In this document: positions 54,031 through 64,000 of the stretch, piece by piece | How positions within the stretch are numbered: the stretch's first letter is position 1 | Layout of the letters: each line of letters opens with the position of its first letter | Origin: Aquatica leii | Lineage: Eukaryota > Arthropoda > Insecta > Coleoptera > Lampyridae | Reading direction: 5' to 3' | Length of the DNA: 64,000 nt | Assembly: GCA_035610365.1 (NCBI GenBank) | Contig: CM069435.1 | Coordinates: 4,862,001 to 4,926,000, forward strand | Program-made: the position numbers and the translations under genes | The notes under the pieces: generated by a model | Database searches by the model: none | What the model was told of the DNA's origin: nothing | The model's input: the letters and a program-made list of their open reading frames with translations, nothing else

Positions 54031-56174
54031 CAGGTCATTGTTGCTATTTTGCTTGCATTTGAGTTGATAAGTCAGCTTTCAATTTATTCAAATTGGTATA
54101 TTTTATTGTATACGTGGCCTTGATTGTGATCGAGTATTCTCAATTATTATTTGTAGTCAAAGCCAGAATTCAACCAACAGACTCGATGATTGTAAGCTTA
54201 CATTCTTCGACAAATTGAGAAATAATATTACTAAAGTAGTATATTGTCTAACTACTTATAATAAAGAAATTCACGTCTAGGGGTCAGTCTCGTTTTGTTG
54301 TTTCGATTGTCGAGAACGACTTTTCCGTGACTGCTTGTAATTATTAATGATTGATTGCTAATGAGTCAAATTTATTAAATATTCTTACCTTTTGAAAAGA
54401 AAAAACACTAGTAATAGTCTACAATATTAATCTGTAACGTATTAAGTTTATGTAGCATTTACTGATCTTATTCTCTATTTATTGTTACTTCTTGTTGTTT
54501 GTTTTCTGGTTCATAGTTGTTTGCTTTTCTTATTTCTTGGACAGCGGGTTCGTATGTACACTTGGTGCCTTTGAACCCAGAATGTTTTCTAATACAAATG
54601 AGTGACAATTATTGTTTTCTTTATTAATTATAATTTCTCAGCTACGCCAACACGCTGACATTTTTAGCTACAGGAGCTAAAAACAGAAAAGGGGAAGACA
54701 TTTTTAAGCCTTCTGTTGTAATTAGGGATGGAATTGGGCCGGCCCAAACCAAGCTTTGATAGAAGCTAAAAACTGTATAACCGATTGGTTTACGAATATT
54801 AGCATTTAACCAATTTAAATGAAAAATTAAAGTGACGATATAATGTACCCTCCATTGAATTAAAATAATTAATAAATCAAACGCGCTTGTATTTTTTGTT
54901 TAATATGTTAGTTACGTTATTTGATTTAATTAATTTTGCGAACAAAAGCTTTTGAAACTTATTTTTCGTTGAATTTTATTTTGTTTTGTTTTTCATTGTA
55001 GTTTTAGTACCATTGTTAATTTTCATTAATAATTAATTAAAATTGAATTAACTTTTTGCCTAAGTTTTTGGAATTTACTGTTTTACTACGATTGTTTTTG
55101 TTTGTTTTTTTTTTAATTTTTATGTAATAAACGTTAAATTGCTCAAATGTAACAGAACATTTAATTAATTAACCTGTTTGCGAGTTATCTTTTCTTGTAT
55201 TATTTTTCAGAAGTATTGACTACACACTGAAATGTAGGTTCAAATAGTGTCTATACAGTATGGCGTGTTCTTTAGTTGGAGAGGTCTGTTAAACCATTGA
55301 CTTTCCTGGCGCCCTTTTATATTTTACGTTTTAAGTTTTCCAATCAATCACGGATTATTCGTTTAAGATACGACCGTCTGCTTTGAGCTCCGTCCAATTC
55401 CATCATTTATGTTGCCGACATTTTTTTATTAACATCTTTTTCATGTAACAGTCTAAACTACGTCAGTTTCAGTTTTTGCAAAATATTCAAATCTGTCATG
55501 AGAGCTACCAAAAGTTCAATATTAAAGTTTTATAAAATCTGTCTGCTAAAAAACTGTATTAAAACAGATTATAAAAAGGAATAGAAAATTATGTAAAACT
55601 TAAAACTTTTAGAAAAACTGGAACCGAATTAAACTGCTATAAATTTTACTTGAGTGGTCTATACCACTTTATGCAAATCTCAATATTACTTAAAATTATA
55701 TTTATTTATACTAATTTTAATTAAGATAAAAATCTTTAATAAAATATTTCTAAAAATAAACTACCCTTTAATAAATAACTTTTACTTTAAAGAAAAAACA
55801 AATGATAATAATTCTATATTTCTTTTTCGTCTATAAATAATAATATAAAGAATTCTGTTATTTACTGAAAAACATTTTCTATTTAATAACGATAATAATT
55901 TATTGACGTTTTTAAAGAATTTGCATTTTAAGAGAGTAACAAACAAATAAAAAACTCAGTCAATAACTCTCATTAGCGATGAAGAAATGCGGAAAAATTA
56001 TTAAAACGAAAACCGAAAACATTCAAATCATTTCCTTTTATGTAAACAAATAGAAATTCTTTGAAATAATTCTGTGCATTGCCATCCAACGTGAAATTTG
56101 AACTAAAGCAAAGTATGAAAAGAAATAGAGGGTACACGACAAACGGATTACTTATTTAGCGTTTTTATCCGTTA
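54031..56174. other. AT-rich stretch without recognised genes
   Basis: It contains a 14-bp perfect palindrome TTGGGCCGGCCCAA at 54734-54747, immediately after TAGGGATGGAA. No coding homology. Confidence 0.4.
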
Positions 56175-56312
56175 TTGAACAGTCATGGACAGTGAAAATG
56201 CACATGTACAGCCACTTATGAGCGTGTAATTAACTTTTTATCTTCCAGGTAAATAAATGAAGTACATCACTTTTTTACGTTACACCTTTTTATTTACTTT
56301 TCACGTACTGTA
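56175..56312 (-). repeat. Dispersed repeat, related to 63046-63195
   Basis: The reverse complement (CAGTACGTGAAAAGTAAATA, AAGGTGTAACGTAAA, TGTACTTCATT, then CATTTTCACTGTCCATG) matches 63047-63195 block by block. Family unknown. Confidence 0.65.
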
Positions 56313-57042
56313 AAAAGAATAAATTTTTAAACACAACAAAATAATAAACAGGTAATTTCCGGGAAAGTTTCACGTTTTCTTTAAGAATATTGACATTTAA
56401 TAAATTGATGATTTAAAATATAAACTATTTCATTTCGTAATGTTTATTAGTCCACTAGTCAAACATAATAGTTAACAATGACAGGTCATTATTCTAAATA
56501 GTTTTCCTAACTTCCTGATGAAAAATTAACTCTTTTGAACGATTACTCAGAATGTCATTCTGATAAACTGCTTAGTGATCATACTTCCTGCATACACGCT
56601 CATTTTCTTTAACTGCCACATTACATTTAAAACAAGTACGTATACATTTTTTATATTTTACATTGTTTCGTTTTTGGAAGGAAGTACTTGAAAAATTCAG
56701 ATAACTTAATACATCGTAATGCCTAAGCAAATATGTCAAAGTGATTGTTCTGTAGAAACCCAGAAACGTATAGTTGTTTTATTCTAAACGAGTTAGTGTA
56801 TCAACAAAATTTTAAAATTTAGATTCTGCTACCCAAAACGTTTCAAAATGTTTTGTGCGTAAGACTGTTGATGAATTTTGATGATGTCATTCGACGATGA
56901 CGTTCAATCTGTAGACCAAGAAAATAACTTGCAGCTGTAGTAGTTACTTTGAACTTTGCCCTCGGTTGTTCAAAAAAATATTTTGAATGTTGTAGATCTG
57001 CGGCCGCAACAAGACTGTCATCTCCTTACAATGTCACTAAAA

Positions 57043-57500
57043 TCAATTTGCCATATTTAATAAATAAAAAAGAATCAGAATTACTAGGCTTGAAACCAAG
57101 TCTAAACATAAAGTCTTTTTGTTCCAAACCCTTGGTGCTTGTTTTAAGTCATACAAGCTTTTCTCTAGCTTGCACAACCGCTTTGGGTCTTCTTCACACC
57201 CTTTGGGTTGTGCCATATAAATGATTTCCTTTACTTTTCCGTACAAAAAGCTGTAGATACATCGAAACGTGCTAGATGCATTTTTTTATTTAAGGCCAAG
57301 CCTCAGAACTGAACTTTTTGCAACTGGGCTAAACGTTTAGCTATAAGCAACACCTTCAGGCTGAGAAAATCCTTGGGCTACTAATCTGGCTCTCTGCTTA
57401 TATATACCAGCATCTGGATTAAGCTTTATACGGAAAACTCATTTACACCGTATTGCCTTGGCACCTAGTGACAAATCTTTAAGTTTTCGGGTTTGATTTT
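57043..57500 (-). pseudogene. Copia reverse transcriptase, N-terminal part
   Basis: Leftward translation: KLKDLSLGAKAIRCK-VFRIKL, NPDAGIYKQRARLVAQGFSQ, GVAYS-TFSPVA, then FLYGKVKEIIYMAQPKGCEE and RLCKLEKSLYDLKQAPRVWN. These are RVT_2 landmarks (GAK...W.F..K, RLVA-GF-Q-EG, P.G, KL-KSLY-LKQ-PR-W). The YVDD region and RNase H are missing. Stops interrupt the frame. Confidence 0.82.
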
Positions 57501-57507
57501 TCTTTAA

Positions 57508-57756
57508 TTAATCAATTTCTTTCTCCATTGCTTTTTTCCACTCAACGCTATCTTTTTTTCTTAGTGCATCTTTGTGCGTTTCTGGATTGGTCGAATTTAT
57601 AGCTTCTGCTATCATCCCGTAATCCCAAAAATGTTTTTTTTCCGGAGCGCTCTGCGATTCTGCTACAACTGATTTTTCTTTCTTCATATCTTGAAGTGGT
57701 AACTTTATTTGCCAATAATTCTCAAGTGTAATACGAGGCTTTGTATGTGTCGACAA
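57508..57756 (-). pseudogene. Copia linker between integrase and RT
   Basis: The frame reads PEKKHFWDYGMIAEAINSTN, PETHKDALRKKDSVEWKKAM and EKEID. The DAL...D...W..AM..E pattern is the conserved entry into the copia RT domain. It lies directly upstream of RT on the minus strand and is open over 82 codons. Confidence 0.7.
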
Positions 57757-57774
57757 GTCATAAGAACTAACATT

Positions 57775-58454
57775 TTATACTGACGATTTTTCTGTTCTGT
57801 TTAAAACATAAATAGCGCTATTAACTAGCTCAAACCAAATGCCTGCTGGATAAGTTACTTCTGGATTTGAACGTTTAAGCGTTTTTGCCGTTTTCAGCAC
57901 GGTTTTGTTATCTCTCTTGCAGATACCGTTTTGTTTAGGGGTATATGAAGCCGCCAAGCGTTGAGTAATTCCGCTGGCACGTAAAATTGTTCTGACCTCG
58001 TCATTATCGAACTCTCCTTCATTGTCACTCAGAAGCTCTTTAACTAAATATATCAGCGTTTTCGTATGCATGAGATTGTAGTACCTCGCTAACCTCTGAT
58101 CGTTGCAAAATAGATGTACCTACCGAAACTTTGTGTAATGATTTTTAAGCAAAACGAGGTAACGCTTTTTCTAAAATGATTCGTCAAAAGGTCAGCATAC
58201 ATTTGTTAAACCAGCTCCTCAGGAAATGTACAATTCTGTTTCGTACTAAATGCTAATTTATGTGCCTTGCCTTAGATACAAGATTCACATGTTTTTAAAT
58301 TTGTTGTCACCTTAATACCCCACTCTTTCTTTAGCTTTAATTTGACGTGACGTTTGTCTTGATGACCCCACGTCTCATGATACAGTTGCAGCAGATCTAA
58401 CTTGTCATTGACAACATTTACATCCGTTTTGTGCTTTGATAATTGAGGTATCAT
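57775..58454 (-). pseudogene. Copia integrase region
   Basis: 58454-58272 reads LDLLQLYHETWGHQDKRHVK and a CESC motif, the GAG-pre-integrase and zinc-binding part. After a damaged stretch, 58071-57775 reads LLSDNEGEFDNDEVRTILRA (second catalytic D), GITQRLAASYTPKQNGICKR and DNKTVLKTAKTL (glutamate expected near NG-x-R is replaced; K/C at ICKRDN). It would insert copia cDNA. The first catalytic D region was not found. Confidence 0.75.
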
Positions 58455-59090
58455 TTTTTGCTTTCAACAAAGGATTACATTGCTTACGTGTGCCACGCAA
58501 CCTAAGTTAGCCATCAATCGTCGACTCAAATATACTATTTTTGTTTCGATCTTGAACTGCTAATACTGGAAACAAATTCTTGGTAGAATACTTATTGATC
58601 CCCTTCCTGTTACTTTTACAATCTCCTGTTCAGCAGTTTTAATGATATCAGATTCAGCAAATGCTGTAAAGTTGACGAAGTATTCTGGTAAATTTGTCAT
58701 ATCTTTCGTGCACTGTTGTCAATAATACCACATTCGTCGAAACAAATTTATTCTGATAGGTTTTCTGCAGTGTATTTTTAGCTGGTCTTTTTTTATAAAC
58801 CCACTTTTGGCAATTTCTGACCAAATAGTCTTCTTTAAGGCAATGATTACACTTACCAACATACTTTTGTTAATATACTTTACCAAGCGCTTTTAAACCT
58901 ATCTTTGCTACTAATGTTTCTTGTTCCACTTTTTCGATGCTTGAACTCTTAGTAAAATTTCTTTCAAACATGTATAACTTAGCTTGACAACAACATCTAA
59001 CTTAATTTGAATGTCTCAAAGTTTGTTAGTAAAATATGAAAAACTTTGCAAACTTTCATTAAAGACAGTAGTTTAGTTCATTCCACAAAC

Positions 59091-59345
59091 TTAGCTTTGC
59101 AACATGCGTAGAAACATCTTCTTTTGACGTCCAACTGAAAGCGAAGAAATGTGTACAAATCGTGAACAGATGATGCTTGGACGATGCTTCGAAATTTTGT
59201 TTAAATGCTTTCCATTCTTCATGAGTCGTTTTTTGTGAATAATCCTCTGATATTCAGCATCGGTTACTGCACTCGTAATCATAGATGTTTGTTTTTCTGT
59301 AAAGATTTGATGTCACTTTGTATGCTTTAATTATTGTTGTCTCAT
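59091..59345 (-). pseudogene. Copia gag fragment
   Basis: The nucleotide sequence read leftward from about 59335 (ATTAAAGCATACAAAGTGAC, then GAGTGCAGTAACCGATG) is ~80% identical to 11820-12050. The translation includes SAVTDAEYQRIIHKKR and frames for a UBN2-type gag. Frameshifts match neither the intact frame nor the other copy exactly, so the two copies decayed separately. Confidence 0.75.
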
Positions 59346-60019
59346 CAGCATCTGACACCGACGAGAGTTGAAAAATCATGGCGCGGATGAAAAAAGAAAG
59401 TAACGCGTGCTTATTATTGTGACCTTAGTTTTTAATTCGTATTTTGTGTTTTATTTCAAACATTTTTTACAATTAACTAAAATGAATAACGTAAAATAAA
59501 AATCAAAAGTTAAAGTGGCGCCCAACGTGGGGTCGATCACGAAAGAACGTACATCTTTGAATAACGTTTCTATAATTACTTCAGAATTTTTGTTTTATAA
59601 ACTAATAACAATGAATGTATGTCTATTAAAATAATGCTCATTCACATTATTCAACGTACATGTAATGAACCTTATAGTATGAATTCTTTTAAATTTTTTT
59701 GTTCAATTCTTCGTATGGTTGGACATATTTACACATTTGCAGTGTTACCTCTTTGTGTTTATATTACGAGTAACTTAATAATTTTTTTTTATTCTAAACA
59801 AAATAAGTTACCTACATTTTAATTAAACGTTATTGCGCGTTCTTAACAAATTAAACGTTCTTTACGTTTATCGGAAAACATGCTTCCTAAAAAGGAAAAA
59901 GTTTAGATTTTCATGACCTTAACATCTAACCAATTTTACAAACTTTTGTTATCGAGACAACAACCTTAGCATAGTTTCGATATGGTAAATGGTAATTTTT
60001 GTACATGTACCGCGAGTGT

Positions 60020-60235
60020 TGATTGTGAAGCGTCTTCTTGAATAGAAGCTTTTTTAGATACCGTTTTAATTTTTAAACATTGTGCGAACGTATCCGATAA
60101 AAAAGTCTTTAGAGGTTTACCCGTTGTTCTTACCGGTATTGCTTCCGTTTGGCATCGAAGAATTAAACATTCAATTACTACATGGCAAGAAGTCATCGAG
60201 TTGATAAAACAAAGTTATGGGGAGAAAAACTAAAC
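60020..60235 (+). pseudogene. Ty3/gypsy gag fragment
   Basis: Translation of the plus strand: FLDTVLIFKHCANVSDKKVF-like sequence, then RGLPVVLTGIASVWHRRIKH and SITTWQEVIELIKQSYGEKN. The short capsid pattern (GLP-LLTG-A--W-IK--I-TW-E--LL---YG) is that of insect gypsy-type gag. An in-frame stop near 60041 and loss of the flanks make it a relic. Confidence 0.75.
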
Positions 60236-60238
60236 AAA

Positions 60239-60261
60239 AGAGAGAGAGAGAGAGAGAGAGA
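60239..60261. repeat. (AG)n microsatellite
   Basis: About eleven AG units, lying between the gag and RT fragments of the gypsy relic. Confidence 0.95.
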
Positions 60262-60279
60262 TATTACGAAAATAATTAA

Positions 60280-60650
60280 AGCAGTTGCTCGCCGATGACA
60301 TCAATGAGGTATGCGAGAGTCTTTAGGCAGCTCCAGTAGTTCTCGTTTCTAAGACAAATGCGGTGATTATTGTCGTCTTAATGCGATAACCGTCTGCAAT
60401 TGATGCCCAATGTCTCGTATTCATGAGTTTCTACATTCTACTAACTTTAATCTGGTTACTATTACATTAGTGTCTAGGAAACCGACAAAGACAACACAGT
60501 TTTTGTTGCGCCTTTTCGTATGCTCCGATGAAAGCGTTTACTTTTTAGATTATGTAACGATTCTGCCATCTTTTCTAGAAGGATCCACAGGTTTAAAGTT
60601 GGAATGAAGACAAACGTTTCTGCTGCGTGCCAACAGGGGTAAGTGTGTTT
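60280..60650 (+). pseudogene. Ty3/gypsy reverse transcriptase fragment
   Basis: In broken frames: LLADDINE-CES, AAPVVLVSKTN-like, GDYCRLNAITVCN, CPMSRIHEFLHSTNFN, FVAPFRMLR and KRLLFRLCNDSAIFSRRIHR. These match the gypsy RT order (SPYAAPVVLV, DYRRLN, PMPRI, F-PFG-FRF, PFGLCNAPATF). The YVDD box is not reached. Several stops. Confidence 0.75.
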
Positions 60651-60850
60651 TACTAAAGATCGCAAGTAATGGCAAACCCTGTATATGTAATTGTAAACAA
60701 AGCCAAAAATAGATTCTTACTGTTGTCATTTTATTGTTTTTTAAATAATTTCACAAATTTTAATGTGGTGTTGTTTTCTATAATGTTTTATCGGTTTATT
60801 AACCACATATAGACATACATAAATAATTCAGTTAAGGAAGTTTTGAGTTT

Positions 60851-60957
60851 CACTGGCCTGCATGAAAATCGGCCCTGATACCATTCTTGACGATTCTTAT
60901 GTAAAATGACCTCCTGAATCCGTTTTTACCCATCACCCACCTATTTTTGGGGGACCC
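60851..60957 (+). repeat. Left TIR of CACTGG element
   Basis: Inverted match to 63043-62911 with gaps. The longest exact block is GATTCTTATGTAAAATGAC (60892-60910). Confidence 0.85.
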
Positions 60958-61412
60958 CATTTTTATTTTATTATTTGCATTTTTTTTAGAATTTTAACTT
61001 ATAGCCGTTAAACATGCCAAAGCAGGTAATAAAATTTATACCAAAGTATATGGCAAAAGTTTTGCTATAAAATGTATATAGAAACAACAATAAAATACAA
61101 ATATATAAGAACAGTAAAAAAATATCAATAAATAGTTACGAAGATTCACTGCACGACGCTGGCGATCTCAATACCACATGCAGGTTTGAACAGGAATTTT
61201 CGACAGGCTTGAACTTGCATTACTCTTCTCATTATAGTATATTACATTGTTTGCTTAACTGTTTTGATCAGTACATCTATAGCTGTTGCAGAGTTAACTT
61301 GTCAACGTTTTAAACGTGCTGGATTTTGTGTTCATTTTTGTTCATTTGTGTAAAACAGTAAAACTACTTTTACTCCGGATTTTTTCAAGTGACTAAGTGT
61401 GATTTGTGGTTA

Positions 61413-62745
61413 ATGTCGACGCGAGTGTAAAAATCATCCCGATAGCTTCTGCTATGTCTGCGGGGAATTAACTTTAAAAGCTCAACGAAAACCCCTTTCT
61501 CCGTTTGTTAAAACAGCTTATAAATTGTACTTTGATTCTCAAGTTGGCGACCAGGACAAAACTTAGGCTCCATCAGTTTGCTGTACGACTTGTTACAGTA
61601 GTTTGACCAAATGGCTCAAAGGTACCCGTAAATCAATGCCATTTGCTGTGCCCATGGTTTGGCGTGAACCTCGCTGTCATCTTACAGATTGTTACTTTTG
61701 TATGACTTCCACCGTCGGGTTTTCGAGCAAAAGTAAGCATACAATTCAGTATCCCAATATTCCGTCAGCTCTAAGACCTGTTCCTCATAACGATACTTTG
61801 CCAATCCCAGAGCCCCCAAACACTTATACTTTACAGCCGGAAATTGATTTAAAAGACTCTGAGCCACAACCTGGGGCTTCGAATGATACGTTCAATGATG
61901 ATGAAGAGTATTTCGCAGATTTAGTTTCTCGGCAACCTCACCTCCTCACTCAATCGGAATTAAATGATCTTGTCAGGGATTTGCAGTTACCCAAGACTAA
62001 ATCTCAGCTCCTAGGATCGCAACTTCAACAGTGGAATCTCTTAGAAAAGGGAGTAAAAATATCTTCTTACAGGACCAGACAAGCAACCCTGAAATGTCTT
62101 TTCTCAGAAGATAAAGGTTTAGTGTTTTGCCCTAATGCAAATTTATTGATGTCAGAGCTACAGATGCCATGTGACCCAGACAAATGGAAGGAAAATATTT
62201 ACTTACCACCTTTACACATCAAACTTGGATTGATCAAGCAGTTTGTGAAAGCAGTGGACAAGACAGGTGGTGCATGTCAATTTTTGAAAACTAAATTTCC
62301 TCGTCTTAGCGAAGCTAAAATCAATGAAGGCGTTTTTGTTGGTCCCCAGATTAGACAACTCTTCCAAAATTCGACGTTTATTGAACACCTAAATCGAAAA
62401 GAAAAACGAGCTTGGCTTGCATTTAAAAACGTTTGTAAGAACTTCCTGGGTAACCATAAAAGTGAAGATTATGTCACTCACGTCGAGGAACTACTTTTAG
62501 CGTACAAGGACATAGGATGTAACATGTCTCTTAAAGTTCACTTCCTTCACTCGCATCTGGACTTTTTCCCTGAAAATTTAGGAGCAGTCTCGGATGAACA
62601 CGGAGAACGGCTCCATCAAGACATCGCTAAGCTGGAGAAGAGATTCTCAGGGAAGTGGAATGCAAGCATGTTGGCGGAGTACTGCTGGTTTTTGAAACGA
62701 GAGAGTTGTACCTCAGGGTATAAAAAGAAAGCAAGCACCAAGTAA
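61413..62745 (+). pseudogene. Conserved arthropod gene of unknown function
   Basis: The open frame 61603-62745 (380 codons) includes MPFAVPMVWREP with a following C-x2-C (DCYFC), a Pro/Asp-rich linker, LVRDLQLPKTKSQLLGSQLQ, YLPPLHIKLGLIKQFVKAVD, FPRLSEAKINEGVFVGPQIR, NFLGNHKSEDYVTHVEELLL and LHSHLDFFPENLGAVSDEHG plus ERLHQDI. Upstream the same frame continues to about 61432 with FCYVCGEL and VCCTTC, interrupted by one TAG at 61564. ATG 61413 is separated from it by a small frame break. I recognise it as a protein type repeated in many arthropod genomes without assigned function. Cys pairs suggest a zinc-binding N-terminus. The conserved acidic and His residues at the C-terminus could be part of a nuclease, but that is a guess. 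Confidence 0.7.
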
Positions 62746-62910
62746 CAATGAATATCTTTTTATTTATTACTGTTTATAGCTAAAATAGTTCTTTTTGCCA
62801 TTTAAATTCATGTCCATATATTTATTATTATAATAATTATTATAATTATTATTATCGTTCGATAAATAAATTATAATTAATTTATCGAAGAGTGGCAAAA
62901 TTAGAGATTT

Positions 62911-63043
62911 GGGGCTCCCTCGAAAATGGTGGGTGATGGAAGAAAACGGAAGACATGTTTGGATTTAGGACGTCATTTTACATAAGAATCACCCGGAATA
63001 GTGTCAGGGCTCAATAAAAAATATTTTTTTTTGCAGACCAGTG
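62911..63043 (-). repeat. Right TIR of CACTGG element
   Basis: Inverted partner of 60851-60957. An AT-rich near-palindrome (about 62859-62886) lies just inside. Confidence 0.85.
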
Positions 63044-63045
63044 TT

Positions 63046-63195
63046 TTCAGTACGTGAAAAGTAGATAAGAAGGTGTAACGTAAAGTATGTACTTTATTCA
63101 TTGTATGTTCATGTTGGGTTTATTTTTTAGACTGTGGCCACGTTCTTCAATTTCTACTTGTAAGTACATGTCCATTTTCACTGTTCATGGCTTGA
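63046..63195 (+). repeat. Dispersed repeat, related to 56175-56312
   Basis: CAGTACGTGAAAAGTAGATA starts within a few bases of the CACTGG element's end and the similarity continues to CATTTTCACTGTTCATG (63174-63190). The element may have inserted at this repeat. Confidence 0.65.
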
Positions 63196-64000
63196 GAGTT
63201 TACAAACCCAAAAAAAATGAAAATTATTATAAATGTTTCGGGCGTGTACAAAATAACTATTAACTATTTAATTGAGAGGGTAGTTTGAGTTTGGTACAAT
63301 AATAAAAAAAAATGATCTAAAAGTGTAAAAAAACAAGGTAGCAAAACAAAACAACGTAATTGTTTTGGATTACTTGGATTACAAACTTGTAAAACAAAAA
63401 ATTTGAAACATACAATTTATGACAGTATAAATGAACTGTTGTAAACGTACTGATGAAATGAAACATTTTCAAAAACACTTTAAAGTTAAATGTAACCAAA
63501 TTAGAGTAAAATAGAGACAAAAGACCATAAGCCTTTTTGAACCAAGTAGACGAACCCATTAAAAAAATTATATTAGTTTTTGTGTTTTTGCATAGATCAA
63601 AGCTGATAAACAAAACTATTGTTTAAATATTTTAGTTAATTATATAAATTCCCAAAGCGGTGAACTTTGTAGAAGGTGAACTGACGATGGTGAAAGAGAC
63701 GACGACGAAGGTTTAATGCATAGTCAAAAAATTTTTTTTTGTAAAATTACTTTAAGAGACTCCATTGCATAAATTATAATAGAATTTTTTACGCGATTAT
63801 TCAATAATTATGTATTATGGATTTATTTTTTTTAACAGATTAAAAACTGAGTCGTTATGCTATTGTTCCAATGTAATTTTGCAGATTAGATAATTTGTGG
63901 CATTAATTAATTTTTGAAAGTGTGACTAGGACAGTGCACCCCACCTTCGGTTACTTAATAATGCATCACCAGCATAGAATGTAAGCCCGCAACCGCCATT
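63196..64000. other. AT-rich stretch to window end
   Basis: No gene or repeat end recognised. The 98-codon minus frame at 63613-63317 is Phe/Leu-rich and low in complexity. Confidence 0.4.

Larger units (their letters stand above)
56960..59390 (-). mobile_element. Decayed Copia LTR retrotransposon (minus)
   Basis: From right to left: gag (59330-59090), region before integrase (58454-58272), integrase core (58071-57775), linker (57756-57508) and RT (57500-57050). The order gag-IN-RT is that of Ty1/copia. LTRs were not identified. The gag end is related to the fragment at 11.8-12.5 kb. Many stops and frameshifts. Confidence 0.82.
59514..60650 (+). mobile_element. Decayed Ty3/gypsy-type retrotransposon
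   Basis: A textbook primer-binding site TGGCGCCCAACGTGGGG (59514-59530), complementary to a tRNA-Lys 3' end, marks the end of a 5' LTR on its left (LTR start not defined; Copia sequence begins by 59390). Gag and RT fragments follow. The sequence ends about 200 bp before the CACTGG element. Confidence 0.75.
60851..63043 (+). mobile_element. CACTGG-ended element with unclassified gene
   Basis: Left 60851-60957 and right 63043-62911 (minus) are inverted: both start CACTGG-CTGCA and share CCCTGA, then ATTCTTATGTAAAATGAC-TCCT, CGTTTT, and CCATCACCCACC. The right arm has ~25 extra bases. TTT adjoins both ends (60848-60850; 63044-63046), a possible 3-bp target duplication. CACTR termini with 3-bp duplication are known for the CMC (CACTA/Mirage/Chapaev) superfamily, so this is a possible assignment. 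The 2,193-bp element holds one gene (61413-62745). Confidence 0.75.

Noticed and set aside
59619..59822. 67-codon plus ORF after the primer-binding site
   Set aside because: Leader region of the gypsy relic; no gag wording and very AT-rich.
1..64000. tRNA, rRNA, CRISPR, bacterial operon signals
   Set aside because: None seen; tRNA-like bases at 1575 and 59514 are primer-binding sites, not genes, and no regularly spaced repeats exist.

Overview
The window is AT-rich eukaryotic DNA with GT-AG introns and no operon-like organisation. The mixture of BEL/Pao, Copia, Ty3/gypsy, Jockey-type LINEs, Penelope-like elements, PIF/Harbinger, hAT, Tc1/mariner and piggyBac relics points to an arthropod, most likely an insect. 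No single-copy host gene, tRNA, rRNA or CRISPR array could be supported. Almost everything recognisable is a transposable element (TE), most of it decayed and some of it nested. Family assignments come from reading translations by eye; no database search was possible.

Layout. 1.6-6.9 kb: a frameshifted BEL/Pao element (gag, protease, RT, RNase H, integrase). 8.1-11.6 kb: a perfect hairpin, a small relic of the gene family found again at 61-63 kb, an RTE-type LINE 3' end, and a degenerate LINE on the minus strand. 11.8-12.5 kb: a Copia gag/protease piece. 14.3-14.5 kb: a MITE with TTA target duplication. 14.9-16.9 kb: hAT and Tc1-like transposase relics. 16.9-23.3 kb: a PIF/Harbinger element whose transposase intron was split by a 3.4-kb inverted-repeat insertion carrying two head-to-head gag fragments and a 14-bp target duplication. 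25.0-29.3 kb: a LINE in the 5'-inverted arrangement expected from twin priming. 29.3-33.0 kb: a MITE, a Tc1-like element with very long terminal inverted repeats, and another MITE. 33.1-39.8 kb: two related solo LTRs in opposite orientation around a Penelope-like RT/GIY-YIG ORF and a decayed Jockey element. 40.0-43.1 kb: a MITE, then a Harbinger element with complete ends whose transposase and MADF genes are interleaved on opposite strands. 43.3-51.1 kb: relics of piggyBac, a second Penelope-like element, a KIAA1586-like hAT, and the 5' end of an LTR element. 57-60.7 kb: Copia (minus) abutting Ty3/gypsy (plus). 60.85-63.04 kb: an element with ~110-130-bp inverted repeats starting CACTGG around a 380-codon conserved arthropod gene of unknown function.

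How the parts work together. The genes serve their own elements: reverse transcriptases with endonucleases or integrases copy and insert, and the Harbinger elements pair a DDE nuclease with a Myb/SANT-like or MADF DNA-binding partner. The best candidates for something undescribed are the inverted-repeat gag insertion (17529-20963), the CACTGG element around the unclassified gene (60851-63043), and the interleaved Harbinger gene pair (40441-43069).
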